A stretch of 64,000 nucleotides of DNA from Lysinibacillus contaminans (GCF_001278945.1 NZ_LGRV01000007.1:238842-302841), one strand, 5' to 3'; positions 8,753 through 18,204 are shown, counted from the first letter of the stretch. The notes: generated by a model from the sequence alone, not told the origin. Numbers and translations are program-made.

Positions 8753-9268
8753 ATGACAAAAGAAGAAAAACCAAAACAAAAAATAGGCTTTACAATAATA
8801 AAGAATGACCCAACAGACGGCCATAAAGGATTTGGTGTCGGTTCTCTTTCACTCGAAAACGTTTCACCAGTCATTATCGATATAGAAGAGGGCAAGGCGT
8901 CGATTGAAATTGGTGCGATGCATGCACGTAGTGATATTGAACGAGGTATTAAATTTACAACAAACCGTGAGGATTCAGAGGGTGGTAAAGCGTACTGGTT
9001 AGTATGGGTTACCATTGACCATAAAGAAGATGGCCCATACTATGCAGGGGTTACTGCGTGTGAAATGGTTGTCAATCGTGAGAAGCGCCGTGGCTATAAG
9101 ATATTAGCTGATCACGTCAATAAAATGGATAAATCGATGAAGCGCCATATAATTGTTGAACATATGGATGAACCGTCTAAAAAGATACTGACGAACTTCC
9201 TAGAAGGTCATAATCCAGATATGTGGAAGCGCAGTGCAGAACAGTTGCGTCAAGACTTATCTGTATAA
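8753..9268 (+). CDS. ywhD: YwhD family protein of unknown function
   Basis: A 171-residue soluble protein recognised from the conserved GFGVGSLSLENVSPV, DIGAMHAR-like EIGAMHARS and YWLVWVTI segments. No catalytic motif or membrane segment is visible, and no function is established for the family. The start ATG follows GGAGGG at good spacing. It is divergent from the tautomerase and points towards the PBP gene, as in the ywh cluster of B. subtilis. Confidence 0.9.
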   Translation: MTKEEKPKQKIGFTIIKNDPTDGHKGFGVGSLSLENVSPVIIDIEEGKASIEIGAMHARSDIERGIKFTTNREDSEGGKAYWLVWVTIDHKEDGPYYAGVTACEMVVNREKRRGYKILADHVNKMDKSMKRHIIVEHMDEPSKKILTNFLEGHNPDMWKRSAEQLRQDLSV

Positions 9269-9477
9269 ATAAGTCCCAATGATTGAACAATCTGTGACAT
9301 TTTGCAATCGCTTTCGATATGTGGTTGAAACTGTCTCTGAAAAAAAGTACACTTGAAGCAGAGCTTACATTTTAGTAAGCTAGGACACTTGGTCTCGCGA
9401 ATAGTGATGAGCGCTATGCGGCATTTGAATTACCCAAGCCGAATGCCCCATGATTCTCATCCTTTCCGTTGGCCATA

Positions 9478-9540
9478 AAAAAAGAAAAGCTTTCTGTTCC
9501 CACGGACACGTCTCCGGGGAAGAGAAAGCTTTTCTTTTTA
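9478..9540. terminator. Large bidirectional terminator between ywhD and the PBP gene
   Basis: AAAGAAAAGCTTTCT (9481-9495) pairs with its complement at 9523-9537 around a 27-nt GC-richer loop. The ends are A-rich and T-rich on both strands, so it can end transcription from either convergent gene. Confidence 0.88.
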
Positions 9541-9651
9541 GTTTATATTACGTCAAGACTAATAGCGCATCACGCCATCGAGGTCGCTTTTGAAATTTCG
9601 TATAACAATTTTGTCGTGAGGTTTCGTATACTAGAACGCATAAGGCTACAC

Positions 9652-11724
9652 TTATTGTTCATTTTTATTATCACCTTTAAAAAGAGAAAAAGGTAACATA
9701 TTCCAAATTTCACCCCACGTACTACTATCTAAAACATCGAAATTCGAACATTTTTCTGTTGGAACATCTTCAGAATTTAAGTACACTAGGCGCTGTTTAG
9801 GACATGCATCGCTTGCAAGCTTACCTGTTTCAATATCAACGACAACGCCTTTAACACCTTTTGGCTTTGTGAAGTCCTGATTTTTCGTCCCGCTATTTAC
9901 CGTTTCCATAAAATCAATCCATATTTGTTTTGTAGCGGCCATGTCTTCTTTGGCAGAAAGATTTTTGCCTTGGTCGTAACCATTCCAAACACCTGCAGTT
10001 AAGTTGGGTGTATAGCCAATCAGCCACTGGTCACTATTTGTAGAACCTGATTTTGCTGCATACGTATGTGTCATACGAGAGCGAATGGCAATTCCCGTTG
10101 CAGGGGAGTAATCGCTGAATACAGGATCGAACATTCCCGTCATCATCTCTGTGAGTATATATGCGTCCTTTTTTGAAAGTACAGGTTCTGTTGCTTTTTC
10201 GACTTCTTTGTTTTCATAAATGATGTTACCATCGGCATCTTTAATAGAAACAATAGTTGTTGGTGCTATTTTTTGACCTTGCGACGCTAGAATATTATAA
10301 GCGTTCGTCATTTGGTATAGTGTTGTTTCGGCTGTGCCAAGGGCAGTCGATAAATTGTCTTCGGTACCAACATTAACATCAAAGCGACTAGCCATCTCAT
10401 GGAACGTTTTAAAGCCGATATCTTCTAATGTTTTGACGGCATAAATATTATCGGAAATAGCAATTGCTTGGGCCATGGACATATCATGATCAGCAAATTT
10501 TCCATTAACGTTTTTCGGTGCATATGTTTTGCGGCCTTTATCATAGGTGAATGTAGTTTCCTTAACGTCTAGGAACGTTAATGGTGTATATCCGTTTTCA
10601 AGTGCTGCCGCATACAGAATTGGTTTAATCGTTGAGCCAGGCTGACGTTTTGCTTGTGTTACTCGGTTAAAGGAACTTGCTGCATAATCACGACCACCGA
10701 CAAGTGCTGTCACTGCACCTGTATTCGATTCCATACTGACAAATGCGGCTTGTAGATCAGTATCGGGCATATTATCAGCGACAGCTTCTTCAGCTGCTTT
10801 TTGATGGGCTCTGTTCAGCGTTGTTTGAATCGTCCAGCCGCCTTCACTAATATCGAGATTTTTTGATTTTAGTAGCTCACTCGCTTCTTGCCAAGCAACA
10901 TCTAGAAAATAGGGAGCAACTGATTTAGCAGCTACCCACTTATCATTTTTCAGCACGATTTGTTCTTGTTGGGCACGTGTTTTTTCTGCTTCTGTAATAA
11001 CGCCCTGTTCAGCCATTAGACTTAAAATTACATGCTGGCGATTTGTTGCCTTTTCAAAGTTCACGATAGGTGAGTATAGGCTTGGTCCTTTTGGTACACC
11101 CGTGAGCATGGCTGCTTCCGCAAGCGTTAAATCACTCGCAGACTTACTGAAATAGTAGCGACTTGCTGCTTCTACCCCATACATACCATGCCCGTAATAC
11201 ACAGTATTTAAATAACCCTCTAGTATCTCGTCCTTATCATAAAAGACTTCTAATCTATATGCATAAAGAGCTTCATTTAATTTACGTGTCCAAGATTTTT
11301 CATGTGTTAAATACAAGTTGCGTGCGTATTGTTGTGTAATGGTACTCGCACCTTGCACTTTACTACCAGCTTTAATATCAACTAAAATAGCCCCAGCAAT
11401 ACGAGAGAAGTCAAAGCCATTATGCTCATAAAAATCTTTATCCTCGACAGCTACTACTGCCGTTTTTAAATAGGGTGACATTTCATCGAGATCTACCCAA
11501 TAACGACGTTCACTAGTAAAGTGGTCGCCGATATGATTTTCGCTCTCGTCTAAGAAAATAGACGCTTTTGGTACTGTTAATGGAGGCGCACCAGCTAATT
11601 GAACATATATGCGTATTGCTACAAATGCTACAATAATTGCAGATGCAAAGGCGACAAAAAGTGTAAGTGCTTTACGTGTTCGTTTCACACGCTTTTGCTT
11701 ACGTTGATAGCTTTTTCTTTTCAT
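9652..11724 (-). CDS. pbpG: Class A penicillin-binding protein (transglycosylase/transpeptidase), PbpG-like
   Basis: The 690-residue bifunctional murein synthase has a basic cytoplasmic N-terminus and one membrane anchor (about residues 20-42). The GT51 transglycosylase domain has catalytic EDKDFYEH and QGASTITQQ, and the transpeptidase domain has SxxK in GSTIKP, SxN in ISDNIY and KSGST as the KTG box. It polymerises and cross-links peptidoglycan outside the membrane. The ywhD-pbpG-speB order matches B. subtilis ywhD-pbpG-speE-speB, where PBP2d has a role in spore wall synthesis; the same role here is inferred. A GAGGTG site precedes the ATG. Confidence 0.93.
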   Translation of the reverse strand: MKRKSYQRKQKRVKRTRKALTLFVAFASAIIVAFVAIRIYVQLAGAPPLTVPKASIFLDESENHIGDHFTSERRYWVDLDEMSPYLKTAVVAVEDKDFYEHNGFDFSRIAGAILVDIKAGSKVQGASTITQQYARNLYLTHEKSWTRKLNEALYAYRLEVFYDKDEILEGYLNTVYYGHGMYGVEAASRYYFSKSASDLTLAEAAMLTGVPKGPSLYSPIVNFEKATNRQHVILSLMAEQGVITEAEKTRAQQEQIVLKNDKWVAAKSVAPYFLDVAWQEASELLKSKNLDISEGGWTIQTTLNRAHQKAAEEAVADNMPDTDLQAAFVSMESNTGAVTALVGGRDYAASSFNRVTQAKRQPGSTIKPILYAAALENGYTPLTFLDVKETTFTYDKGRKTYAPKNVNGKFADHDMSMAQAIAISDNIYAVKTLEDIGFKTFHEMASRFDVNVGTEDNLSTALGTAETTLYQMTNAYNILASQGQKIAPTTIVSIKDADGNIIYENKEVEKATEPVLSKKDAYILTEMMTGMFDPVFSDYSPATGIAIRSRMTHTYAAKSGSTNSDQWLIGYTPNLTAGVWNGYDQGKNLSAKEDMAATKQIWIDFMETVNSGTKNQDFTKPKGVKGVVVDIETGKLASDACPKQRLVYLNSEDVPTEKCSNFDVLDSSTWGEIWNMLPFSLFKGDNKNEQ

Positions 11725-11807
11725 CCTACTTCACCTCGTTTTCTAACAATTTAGCTTCAGTATGTGTCTGAACATTCTCATTTAATCGAAAATATGCATA
11801 AAAACTA

Positions 11808-11835
11808 TTGCACTTTGTTCAAAAACATCTATACT
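11808..11835 (+). promoter_or_regulatory. Possible sigma-A promoter for speB
   Basis: TTGCAC (11808-11813), a 16-bp spacer and TATACT (11830-11835). It would give a leader of about 200 nt. The region between the divergent pbpG and speB genes (11725-12044) shows nothing else I can name. Confidence 0.4.
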
Positions 11836-12044
11836 TTTTTTGTACTGATTGGAAATCACTATTCAACGTTTAAATAATCTATCTTTCGACAAAAACGTCG
11901 CAGTTGTAGATATTACACGAATTTTAGTAGCTTTTCCAATATAGTATACGTGAAAACGGGCAAGAAGGTTTCCTGCTCTGTGACAATGTTGAATTAGAAA
12001 ATATATGAATCTGACTATGATCAGGCTTTAATGGAGGACTAAAA

Positions 12045-12917
12045 ATGCGATTTGATGAAGCTTATTCAGGAAATGTTTTTATAAAAAGTCATCCTACTTA
12101 TGAGGATGCACAAGCCGTTATTTACGGTATGCCAATGGATTGGACAGTGAGTTATCGTCCAGGCTCACGCTTTGGCCCACAACGGATTCGAGAAGTATCG
12201 ATTGGTCTAGAAGAGTACAGCCCATATTTAGACCGTGATTTAGAGGAAGTAAAATATTTCGATGCAGGGGATATACCACTTCCATTTGGAAATGCTCAAC
12301 GTTCTTTAGATGAAATTGAAAAATTCATCGTGAAGCTTTTAGAAGATGGCAAAATACCTGTTGGCATGGGTGGAGAACATTTAGTGTCATGGCCTGTGAT
12401 GAAAGCTGTATCTGCAAAATATGATGACCTTGCTATCATCCATTTTGATGCACATACAGATTTACGTGTTGAATATGAAGGAGAGCCACTTTCTCACTCA
12501 ACGCCAATTCGTAAAATTGCTGAGCATATCGGGCCGAAAAATGTATACTCGTTTGGGATTCGTTCAGGAATGAAGGAAGAATTTGAATGGGCAAAGGAAA
12601 ACGGAATGCACATTTCAAAATTTGAAGTGCTAGAGCCTTTAAAAGAAGTATTACCAACACTAGCAGGACGCAATGTGTACATAACGATTGATATTGACGT
12701 TTTAGACCCAGCACACGCTCCAGGTACTGGTACTGTGGATTGCGGTGGTATTACATCAAAAGAATTATTAGCATCTATTCATGCAATTGCAGCAAGCGGT
12801 GTGAATGTAGTTGGCTTTGATCTTGTAGAGGTAGCGCCAATTTACGATTCATCTGAAATGACAGCTAATACAGCATCAAAATTATTACGAGAAATGATTT
12901 TAGGTTGGGTGAAATAA
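12045..12917 (+). CDS. speB: Agmatinase
   Basis: This ureohydrolase converts agmatine to putrescine and urea. The 290 residues equal the B. subtilis length. The Mn2+-binding motifs are present: GGEH, DAHTDLR and DIDVLDPAHAPGTGT. The ATG follows GGAGG at 7 nt. In B. subtilis spermidine synthase speE lies directly upstream; here that gene is absent and speB follows a 320-bp spacer, so spermidine synthesis from this putrescine must be encoded elsewhere or be missing. Confidence 0.95.
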   Translation: MRFDEAYSGNVFIKSHPTYEDAQAVIYGMPMDWTVSYRPGSRFGPQRIREVSIGLEEYSPYLDRDLEEVKYFDAGDIPLPFGNAQRSLDEIEKFIVKLLEDGKIPVGMGGEHLVSWPVMKAVSAKYDDLAIIHFDAHTDLRVEYEGEPLSHSTPIRKIAEHIGPKNVYSFGIRSGMKEEFEWAKENGMHISKFEVLEPLKEVLPTLAGRNVYITIDIDVLDPAHAPGTGTVDCGGITSKELLASIHAIAASGVNVVGFDLVEVAPIYDSSEMTANTASKLLREMILGWVK

Positions 12918-12922
12918 TAAAA

Positions 12923-12960
12923 ATCAATTATGCCTCGGCATAATTGTTCCTGACGCTTTT
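12923..12960. repeat. Copy A of a short dispersed palindromic repeat
   Basis: Contains the perfect palindromic arms CAATTATGC/GCATAATTG around CTCG (12925-12946), then TTCCTGACGCT. About 29 of 34 positions match the reverse complement of 47691-47728. There is no T run, so it is not a conventional terminator. Confidence 0.65.
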
Positions 12961-12986
12961 GGTACAAAAAATTTGCTGAATAATAT

Positions 12987-13028
12987 AAAAGGGTGTCCCA
13001 TTGAAAAATACACTGGGACACCCTTTAT
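12987..13028. terminator. Bidirectional terminator between speB and ridA
   Basis: Perfect 13-bp stem AAAGGGTGTCCCA / TGGGACACCCTTT with a 13-nt loop. T-rich sequence follows on either strand between the convergent genes. Confidence 0.92.
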
Positions 13029-13029
13029 A

Positions 13030-13404
13030 TTATGCTTGTAGTTCTGCAATAGCCTCTAATTCAATTAAGCAGCCATTACTTAATTCTTTAATCGGGATAA
13101 TGGCACGTGCTGGTTTATGATCCCCGAAAAAGGTTGCGTAGGCTTCGTTCACTTCTCCCCATAAATCTGCAGAGGTAACATAGACTCTGCACATGACAAC
13201 AGCTTCTTTTGTGAGATTGCTTGCAAGTAGTACGACCTCCATTTTTTGGAGGGCCATTAACGTTTCGGCTTGAATACCTCCTTTTGCAGGTTTCCCAGTA
13301 GCTGGATCTGCTGATGTTTGACCAGAAATATACAAATTTCCGTTACTAATCATTCCCAGCGTGTAATGCCCGATAGGCTCTTTATCTATAGATATTTGTT
13401 TCAT
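13030..13404 (-). CDS. RidA family imine/enamine deaminase
   Basis: The 124-residue protein has the family landmarks SGQTSADPATGK, the CRVYV strand, ARAIIPI and the C-terminal CLIELEAIA. RidA proteins are trimeric and hydrolyse reactive 2-aminoacrylate and related imines released by PLP-dependent Ser/Thr dehydratases. Such a dehydratase lies 12 bp upstream in the same operon, which makes that role convincing here. The start ATG has a weak GGGGT Shine-Dalgarno, suggesting translation coupled to the upstream gene. Confidence 0.9.
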   Translation of the reverse strand: MKQISIDKEPIGHYTLGMISNGNLYISGQTSADPATGKPAKGGIQAETLMALQKMEVVLLASNLTKEAVVMCRVYVTSADLWGEVNEAYATFFGDHKPARAIIPIKELSNGCLIELEAIAELQA

Positions 13405-13416
13405 TTGACTGACCCC

Positions 13417-14358
13417 TTATAAATTTATTAATTGATTTAATCCAACATTGCCACCTGAAATCAGGAAGCATACATTTTCTTTTTTTGAAGTTGGTAAAAT
13501 ACCCTGAAGTGCGGCGCCTATTACAATCGCCGAGGAAGGTTCTGCTAATATTTTCCCATCAAGTAGCAATGTTTGCATACCATTATGTAAAGAAATTTCA
13601 TCTACGCTAACAACTTCATCGACAAGCTTTTGAACAATTGGAAAGTTTCGCTCACCAGGTTGTAATGTTAAGAGCGCATCTGCCAGAGATTGTTGTTCCT
13701 CCAAGAGTAACCTTTCGTTTGCTTGTAAGCTTTTTGCATAGCGTGAAATGACGGCAGGTTCCGCACCAATTACTTTAACATTTGGTGCCAAAGATTTTAT
13801 AGCGGTCGCTATACCACTAATCAGACCACCACCACCAATTGGCACAACAATTTTATCGACTTCAGGAAGTTGTGCTAAAATTTCTAAACCTGCAGTTCCT
13901 TGTCCCGCCATAATATCAAAATCATCGTAAGGATGGATGATGGAGTAACCGTGTTCTGAACTTAGTCTTTCTGTAACTATATGTCTTTCGGCAAGCTTAC
14001 ATTGTATAACATGTGCACCAAGTGCGCGTATGCCCTCTACTTTAACGATCGGTGCTGTATCAGGTAAAACGATTGTCGCATGAATATTTAATAGCTTTGC
14101 AGCGTAGGCAACCCCTTTACCATGATTACCGGATGAAGCGGCAACAACTCCTTTTTGTAATTGGTCAATTGGCATAGCCAGCATTTTATTGAGGGCGCCA
14201 CGCAATTTGAATGAGTTAGTTTTTTGCATATTCTCTGCTTTTATATAAACATTGCAACCTAAAACCTCGTCGAGTCCTTGTAAGCGAATAACTGGTGTTT
14301 CGTAAATATAAGGTGCAAGTTTTCTTTTGGCAGCCTGAATGCTTTCAAGTGTCAACAT
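13417..14358 (-). CDS. Serine/threonine dehydratase, PLP fold II, without ACT domain
   Basis: The 313-residue enzyme carries the PLP lysine in TNSFKLRGA, the substrate loop SSGNHGKGVA and the phosphate-binding GGGGLISG. It would deaminate L-threonine or L-serine through an imine intermediate. It lacks the C-terminal ACT domain of biosynthetic IlvA, so it is of the catabolic or serine-racemase-like type; sequence alone does not separate these. It is cotranscribed with ridA from the promoter at 14410-14438. Confidence 0.9.
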   Translation of the reverse strand: MLTLESIQAAKRKLAPYIYETPVIRLQGLDEVLGCNVYIKAENMQKTNSFKLRGALNKMLAMPIDQLQKGVVAASSGNHGKGVAYAAKLLNIHATIVLPDTAPIVKVEGIRALGAHVIQCKLAERHIVTERLSSEHGYSIIHPYDDFDIMAGQGTAGLEILAQLPEVDKIVVPIGGGGLISGIATAIKSLAPNVKVIGAEPAVISRYAKSLQANERLLLEEQQSLADALLTLQPGERNFPIVQKLVDEVVSVDEISLHNGMQTLLLDGKILAEPSSAIVIGAALQGILPTSKKENVCFLISGGNVGLNQLINL

Positions 14359-14409
14359 GAGTACCCCTCATTCCCGTTAGTTAATTGAAAATTCTGAAAT
14401 AATAATATA

Positions 14410-14442
14410 ACTGTATTGTTAGCGTTAATATCTGTCAATACA
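14410..14442 (-). promoter_or_regulatory. Promoter of the dehydratase-ridA operon with flanking inverted repeat
   Basis: On the minus strand TTGACA (14438-14433), exactly 17 bp, then TACAGT (14415-14410). A perfect inverted repeat, TGTATTG/CAATACA (14412-14418 and 14436-14442), overlaps both hexamers and could be an operator. The expected start lies about 45 nt before the ATG. Confidence 0.75.
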
Positions 14443-14853
14443 ATGGAAGAAATAAATGCTATTAAGTAAGCATTTCATTACGCAAAAAAGCAAGATGACA
14501 ATTTAAGTATCCCATTTTTTTAGTAGCAATATGCGATAATGGCTAGATTGTCGAATGCTGCACCTTTAGGGACTGTCCCAAAGGTCCCTCTACGCATACC
14601 GTTTCAATGTGCGTGATAGTCGTTCGGAAATATGTAATAGACCAAACTTGGAGACTTGGCTGGAGTGGTAACGCTACGAACTTTAGGAATTGGAAAAAAG
14701 GGTTTAGTCACACTTATGTTCATAGCGATTCCCCTTTACAAACTTTAATGTTTACGTAACTTGTTGAAAGGGCATATGTAATGGACTGGAGATACAAGAA
14801 ATAATTAAATAATGGGGAATGAAATTTCCTTAGAATGAGGAGAATGTGAATAC
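14443..14853. other. Intergenic region without recognisable gene
   Basis: About 410 bases. It holds a small hairpin, GGGAC...GTCCC at 14569-14588, and otherwise nothing that I can assign. Confidence 0.4.
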
Positions 14854-15126
14854 ATGAAAAAATTACTTATAGGTACATTTACAGCAGTACTTTCTACAGG
14901 ATTATTATTTGGATGTGGAACACCTGATGATGAACAGGAGCCAGATCCAACTGAAGAACCTTCTGAACAACAAGAAGATGAAAACCAAATGGATGAACAG
15001 GAGCCAGATCTAACTGAAGAACCTTCTGAACAACAAGAAGATGAAAACCAAATGGATGAACAGGAGCCAGATCCAACTGAAGAACCTTCTGAACAACAAG
15101 AAGATGATAAACAAGATGGTAACTAA
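14854..15126 (+). CDS. Small acidic repeat lipoprotein
   Basis: A 90-residue protein with a lipoprotein signal peptide (MKKLL, hydrophobic core, lipobox LFGC with Cys21). The mature part is almost entirely three 21-residue repeats of the type DEQEPDPTEEPSEQQEDENQM, with a DDKQDGN tail. The repeats are nearly identical at DNA level (63-bp period, 14929-15117). It should be tethered to the outer membrane face as a highly negative, unstructured chain. No function can be assigned. A GAGGAG site precedes the ATG and a hairpin follows, so it looks like a complete monocistronic gene. Confidence 0.8.
   Translation: MKKLLIGTFTAVLSTGLLFGCGTPDDEQEPDPTEEPSEQQEDENQMDEQEPDLTEEPSEQQEDENQMDEQEPDPTEEPSEQQEDDKQDGN
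14929..15117 (+). repeat. Three 63-bp tandem repeats within the lipoprotein gene
   Basis: Units start GATGAACAGGAGCCAGATC at 14929, 14992 and 15055. Units 1 and 2 differ by one codon (Pro to Leu), and the end of unit 3 diverges. Confidence 0.9.
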
Positions 15127-15159
15127 AATAAACGAGTTCTCCAGTTAAATAAACCATAA

Positions 15160-15190
15160 AAGGCCACTCAGTGATGGGTGGTCTTAATAG
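15160..15190 (+). terminator. Probable terminator of the repeat lipoprotein gene
   Basis: An 11-bp stem AAGGCCACTCA / TGGGTGGTCTT with two wobble pairs and a 4-nt loop. The T tail is weak. Confidence 0.6.
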
Positions 15191-15434
15191 TTATTATGTT
15201 ATTAAAAAAATCTTTAATTATACCTGATTTAATTAGTAACGTGTCCTATACTAATGTCTCGCGTTAGAATGCTTAAATCCATTGGGAGAGTGAGCATGAT
15301 GCTTTGAAAATTGAAACTAATCATTTAATCTGCTTAAACATGTCTGAATAATTAATATAATCTAAGTAGCTGCTAACAATGTGGTTACTTTTTATTATGA
15401 CCAAAATAAAAAACACTTTTAGCTGTATGAGGAT

Positions 15435-15602
15435 ATGCAGCAAAATTCACAATCCTTATTAGAAACGGCCGTACAAGAAAATAGTCATAACGCCTATGAA
15501 TTATCCGCTCAAATGATTCAACTAGAGGTTGTTTAGGGAACTGTTGCACGTTTAATGGAGAGAATCGACGAGATCATCTTTGTGCTAACTGTAGTTAATT
15601 AG
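15435..15602 (+). pseudogene. Possible gene remnant interrupted by one stop codon
   Basis: An ATG frame reads MQQNSQSLLETAVQEN and continues as a helix-like polar peptide to a TAG at 15534, then in frame through GTVARLMERIDEII to a stop at 15600. There is no ribosome site and I do not recognise the family. It may be chance; the surrounding 15.1-16.0 kb is otherwise empty apart from short hairpins. Confidence 0.22.
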
Positions 15603-15767
15603 TACATAAAGATTATGACTGTTGCCCTCCACAATAACTTAGGGAGGGTTATTTTATGTAAGAGGCTATTCTTATAATTGACCAACAAAAAAAGATTGAA
15701 GCTAATCGCCATAATCTCACTCACACACCTATACACACACTCGAATAGCTTTTAAATAGCCCCAAAT

Positions 15768-15872
15768 ATGTGCTTTTGTATACGTTATCTTGCATGGTTT
15801 GGAATTACTCGAATTTATTTAATTGTGTATGCTGTAATGTGCATCCATGCCATTTTAGGATGGCTGAAATAA
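15768..15872 (+). CDS. Possible 34-residue membrane peptide
   Basis: ATG to TAA encodes a short hydrophobic peptide (WFGITRIYLIVYAV, then IHAILGWLK) with one predicted membrane span. It ends 10 bp before a very strong terminator, which implies that something is transcribed here. There is no convincing Shine-Dalgarno, so it may instead be the tail of a decayed gene. Confidence 0.3.
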   Translation: MCFCIRYLAWFGITRIYLIVYAVMCIHAILGWLK

Positions 15873-15881
15873 TTAAAGAAG

Positions 15882-15920
15882 AAAGTGTTCCGTTGTGTTT
15901 TCACGATGGAGCACTTTTTT
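15882..15920 (+). terminator. Strong terminator in the gene-poor 15-16 kb region
   Basis: A continuous 16-bp stem with wobble pairs (AAAGTGTTCCGTTGTG with CACGATGGAGCACTTT), a TTTT loop and a T run. No established gene lies directly upstream. Confidence 0.88.
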
Positions 15921-16050
15921 AGTATGTCGTGATAAAGCTACTCAATTTAAATCTAATGCTTTGTGTAGCATTCACTTCCTTCTTGAAAAACGATACACAT
16001 TCATCCTATAATAAGAAGGTTATAGTAAAAAGATATAGAAGGAGCTATCC

Positions 16051-16485
16051 ATGATGGCGAACGAAGCAAAATCGCAGGTGAACATTAAGCTCATTTCTAC
16101 GATTCGTCCGATTGATGGGGAGTCCGAAACATTTGAAATGTGGTTAAATGGCCATCTACTTGAAAAAGCAGGTAGTATGTATTTGAAATATGAAGAGGTG
16201 CAAGAGGATAAAACAATCCGCACAACGATGAAACTCGGCGAAGAGCAAGCACTCATTATGCGCGCTGGGGCAGTCAAAATGCGCCTACCATTGAACATTT
16301 TTGAACAACAATTTGGGCATTATGAAAGTGAATTCGGTTCGGTACCACTCGTTATTCAAACGAAAAAAATGACGTTTACACGACAAGAAGTAAGCGGAGA
16401 TTTTTTTGTACAGTATGACTTACTGATGAGTGGGCAGTCCGTTGGGAATTATACATTAGACATTACATTTACGGAGGTACAATGA
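16051..16485 (+). CDS. ywiB: YwiB, DUF1934 beta-barrel protein
   Basis: A 144-residue soluble protein rich in beta strands, recognised by family and by its fixed position before argS. The family has a calycin-like fold and no established reaction. AGAAGGAG precedes two adjacent ATG codons (16051 and 16054); either could start it. Its stop overlaps the argS start by 4 nt (ATGA), which implies translational coupling. Confidence 0.88.
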   Translation: MMANEAKSQVNIKLISTIRPIDGESETFEMWLNGHLLEKAGSMYLKYEEVQEDKTIRTTMKLGEEQALIMRAGAVKMRLPLNIFEQQFGHYESEFGSVPLVIQTKKMTFTRQEVSGDFFVQYDLLMSGQSVGNYTLDITFTEVQ

Positions 16486-18152
16486 TGAACGCAGTAGAAC
16501 AAGTACAGCAAGCCATTAAAGATGCGATTGCGCAGGCAGTAGAAAAAGCAGGCCTAGTTGAAGCAGGCACAGAGTTAAATATTCATCTTGAAACACCAAA
16601 AGATAAAGCAAACGGTGACTATGCTACAAATATCGCCATGCAACTAACGAAATTAGCAAAAAAACCACCTCGCGCGATTGCAGAAGCTATTTTAGCAAAC
16701 ATCGAAACAGAAGGCACGGATATCGAGAAAATCGATATTGCGGGCCCTGGCTTCATGAACATTACTGTACGTAAAGATTTCCTTGCAGGCGTAGTAACGG
16801 CTGTACTTGAGCAAGGAGCAGACTATGGTCGCTCTACTGCAGGTGCTGGAGAAAAAGTGCAAGTAGAATTCGTATCAGCAAATCCAACTGGTGACCTTCA
16901 CCTAGGCCACGCGCGCGGAGCATCTGTAGGGGATTCATTATGTAACGTTTTAGATATGGCAGGTTATGTGGTATCTCGTGAATACTACATTAACGATGCA
17001 GGGAACCAAATTAATAACCTTGCGTATTCTCTTGAAGCACGCTATAAGCAAGCTTTAGGAATGGATGCTACAATGCCTGAAGATGGCTATCATGGTGCTG
17101 ATATTATCAATATTGCTGGTAAATTAGCAGAAGAGTACGGTGCTACAATTTTAGATAAACCTGAAGAAGAACGTTTTGCATTCTTCCGTCAACACGGTCT
17201 TGCTTTAGAATTAGATAAATTAAAAACAGACCTTGCGAACTTCCGTGTAAACTTTGATGTTTGGTATTCTGAAACTTCATTATACGGTAACGGTAAAATT
17301 GAAGTGGCATTAGATAAATTAAAAGCGAATGGTCACGTATTTGAAGAAGACGGTGCAACTTGGTTCCGTTCAACAACATTTGGTGATGACAAAGACCGCG
17401 TACTTATTAAAAACGACGGCTCATTCACATACCTGACACCAGATATTGCGTACCACCAGGACAAAATTGTACGTGGCTTCGATAAATTAATTAATATTTG
17501 GGGCGCTGACCACCATGGTTATATTCCACGTATGAAAGCGGCAATCCAAGCACTAGGCTACGACCGTGAAACACTTGAAGTGGAAATTATTCAAATGGTG
17601 CAACTGTATAAAAACGGCGAAAAATTCAAAATGAGTAAACGTACAGGTAACGCTGTAACAATGCGCGAACTTGTAGAAGAAGTAGGCTTAGATGCTGTAC
17701 GTTACTTCTTTGTGAAAACAGCAGGCGATTCTCATATGGACTTTGACCTTGACCTTGCAGTATCGCAATCAAATGAAAACCCTGTGTACTATGCGCAATA
17801 TGCACACGCTCGTATTTCTTCAATTTTGCGTTCAGCGAGTGAGCAAGGCTTTGCAGCTTCAACAGACAACTTAAATCTGTTAGTGGCAGAAAAAGAAATT
17901 GATCTACTGAAAAAAGTGGGCGACTTCCCGAAAGTCGTAGCAGATGCAGCGAAACATCGCACACCGCACCGTATCGCGAACTACATTCAAGAAACTGCTG
18001 CAACTTTCCACAGTTTCTACAATGCAGAAAAAGTACTAGATGCTACGAACAAAGAATTAACTGAAGCACGTCTAGCACTAATAACAGCAGTACGCACAAC
18101 GCTTGCAAATGCATTACGCTTAATTGGTGTATCTGCGCCAGAAAAAATGTAA
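16482..18152 (+). CDS. argS: Arginyl-tRNA synthetase
   Basis: A class I synthetase of 556 residues that charges tRNA-Arg. The N-terminal domain recognises the tRNA D-loop, the HIGH motif is HLGHARG, and the KMSKS equivalent is KFKMSKRTG, followed by the helical anticodon-binding domain. The length equals the B. subtilis enzyme. GGAGG lies 6 nt before the first of two consecutive ATG codons. Confidence 0.97.
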   Translation: MMNAVEQVQQAIKDAIAQAVEKAGLVEAGTELNIHLETPKDKANGDYATNIAMQLTKLAKKPPRAIAEAILANIETEGTDIEKIDIAGPGFMNITVRKDFLAGVVTAVLEQGADYGRSTAGAGEKVQVEFVSANPTGDLHLGHARGASVGDSLCNVLDMAGYVVSREYYINDAGNQINNLAYSLEARYKQALGMDATMPEDGYHGADIINIAGKLAEEYGATILDKPEEERFAFFRQHGLALELDKLKTDLANFRVNFDVWYSETSLYGNGKIEVALDKLKANGHVFEEDGATWFRSTTFGDDKDRVLIKNDGSFTYLTPDIAYHQDKIVRGFDKLINIWGADHHGYIPRMKAAIQALGYDRETLEVEIIQMVQLYKNGEKFKMSKRTGNAVTMRELVEEVGLDAVRYFFVKTAGDSHMDFDLDLAVSQSNENPVYYAQYAHARISSILRSASEQGFAASTDNLNLLVAEKEIDLLKKVGDFPKVVADAAKHRTPHRIANYIQETAATFHSFYNAEKVLDATNKELTEARLALITAVRTTLANALRLIGVSAPEKM

Positions 18153-18164
18153 GAACGAAAATAT

Positions 18165-18204
18165 CAAAACAGTTTCTGATGAAAAATCGGAAACTGTTTT
18201 TTTT
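18165..18204 (+). terminator. Terminator of ywiB-argS
   Basis: AAAACAGTTTCTGAT pairs with ATCGGAAACTGTTTT (one T-G wobble), with a GAAAA loop and eight T residues. Confidence 0.93.

Noticed and set aside
14554..14720. Riboswitch or T-box in the 14.5-14.8 kb gap
   Set aside because: A small GGGAC/GTCCC hairpin is visible, but no T-box sequence, specifier stem or terminator pair.
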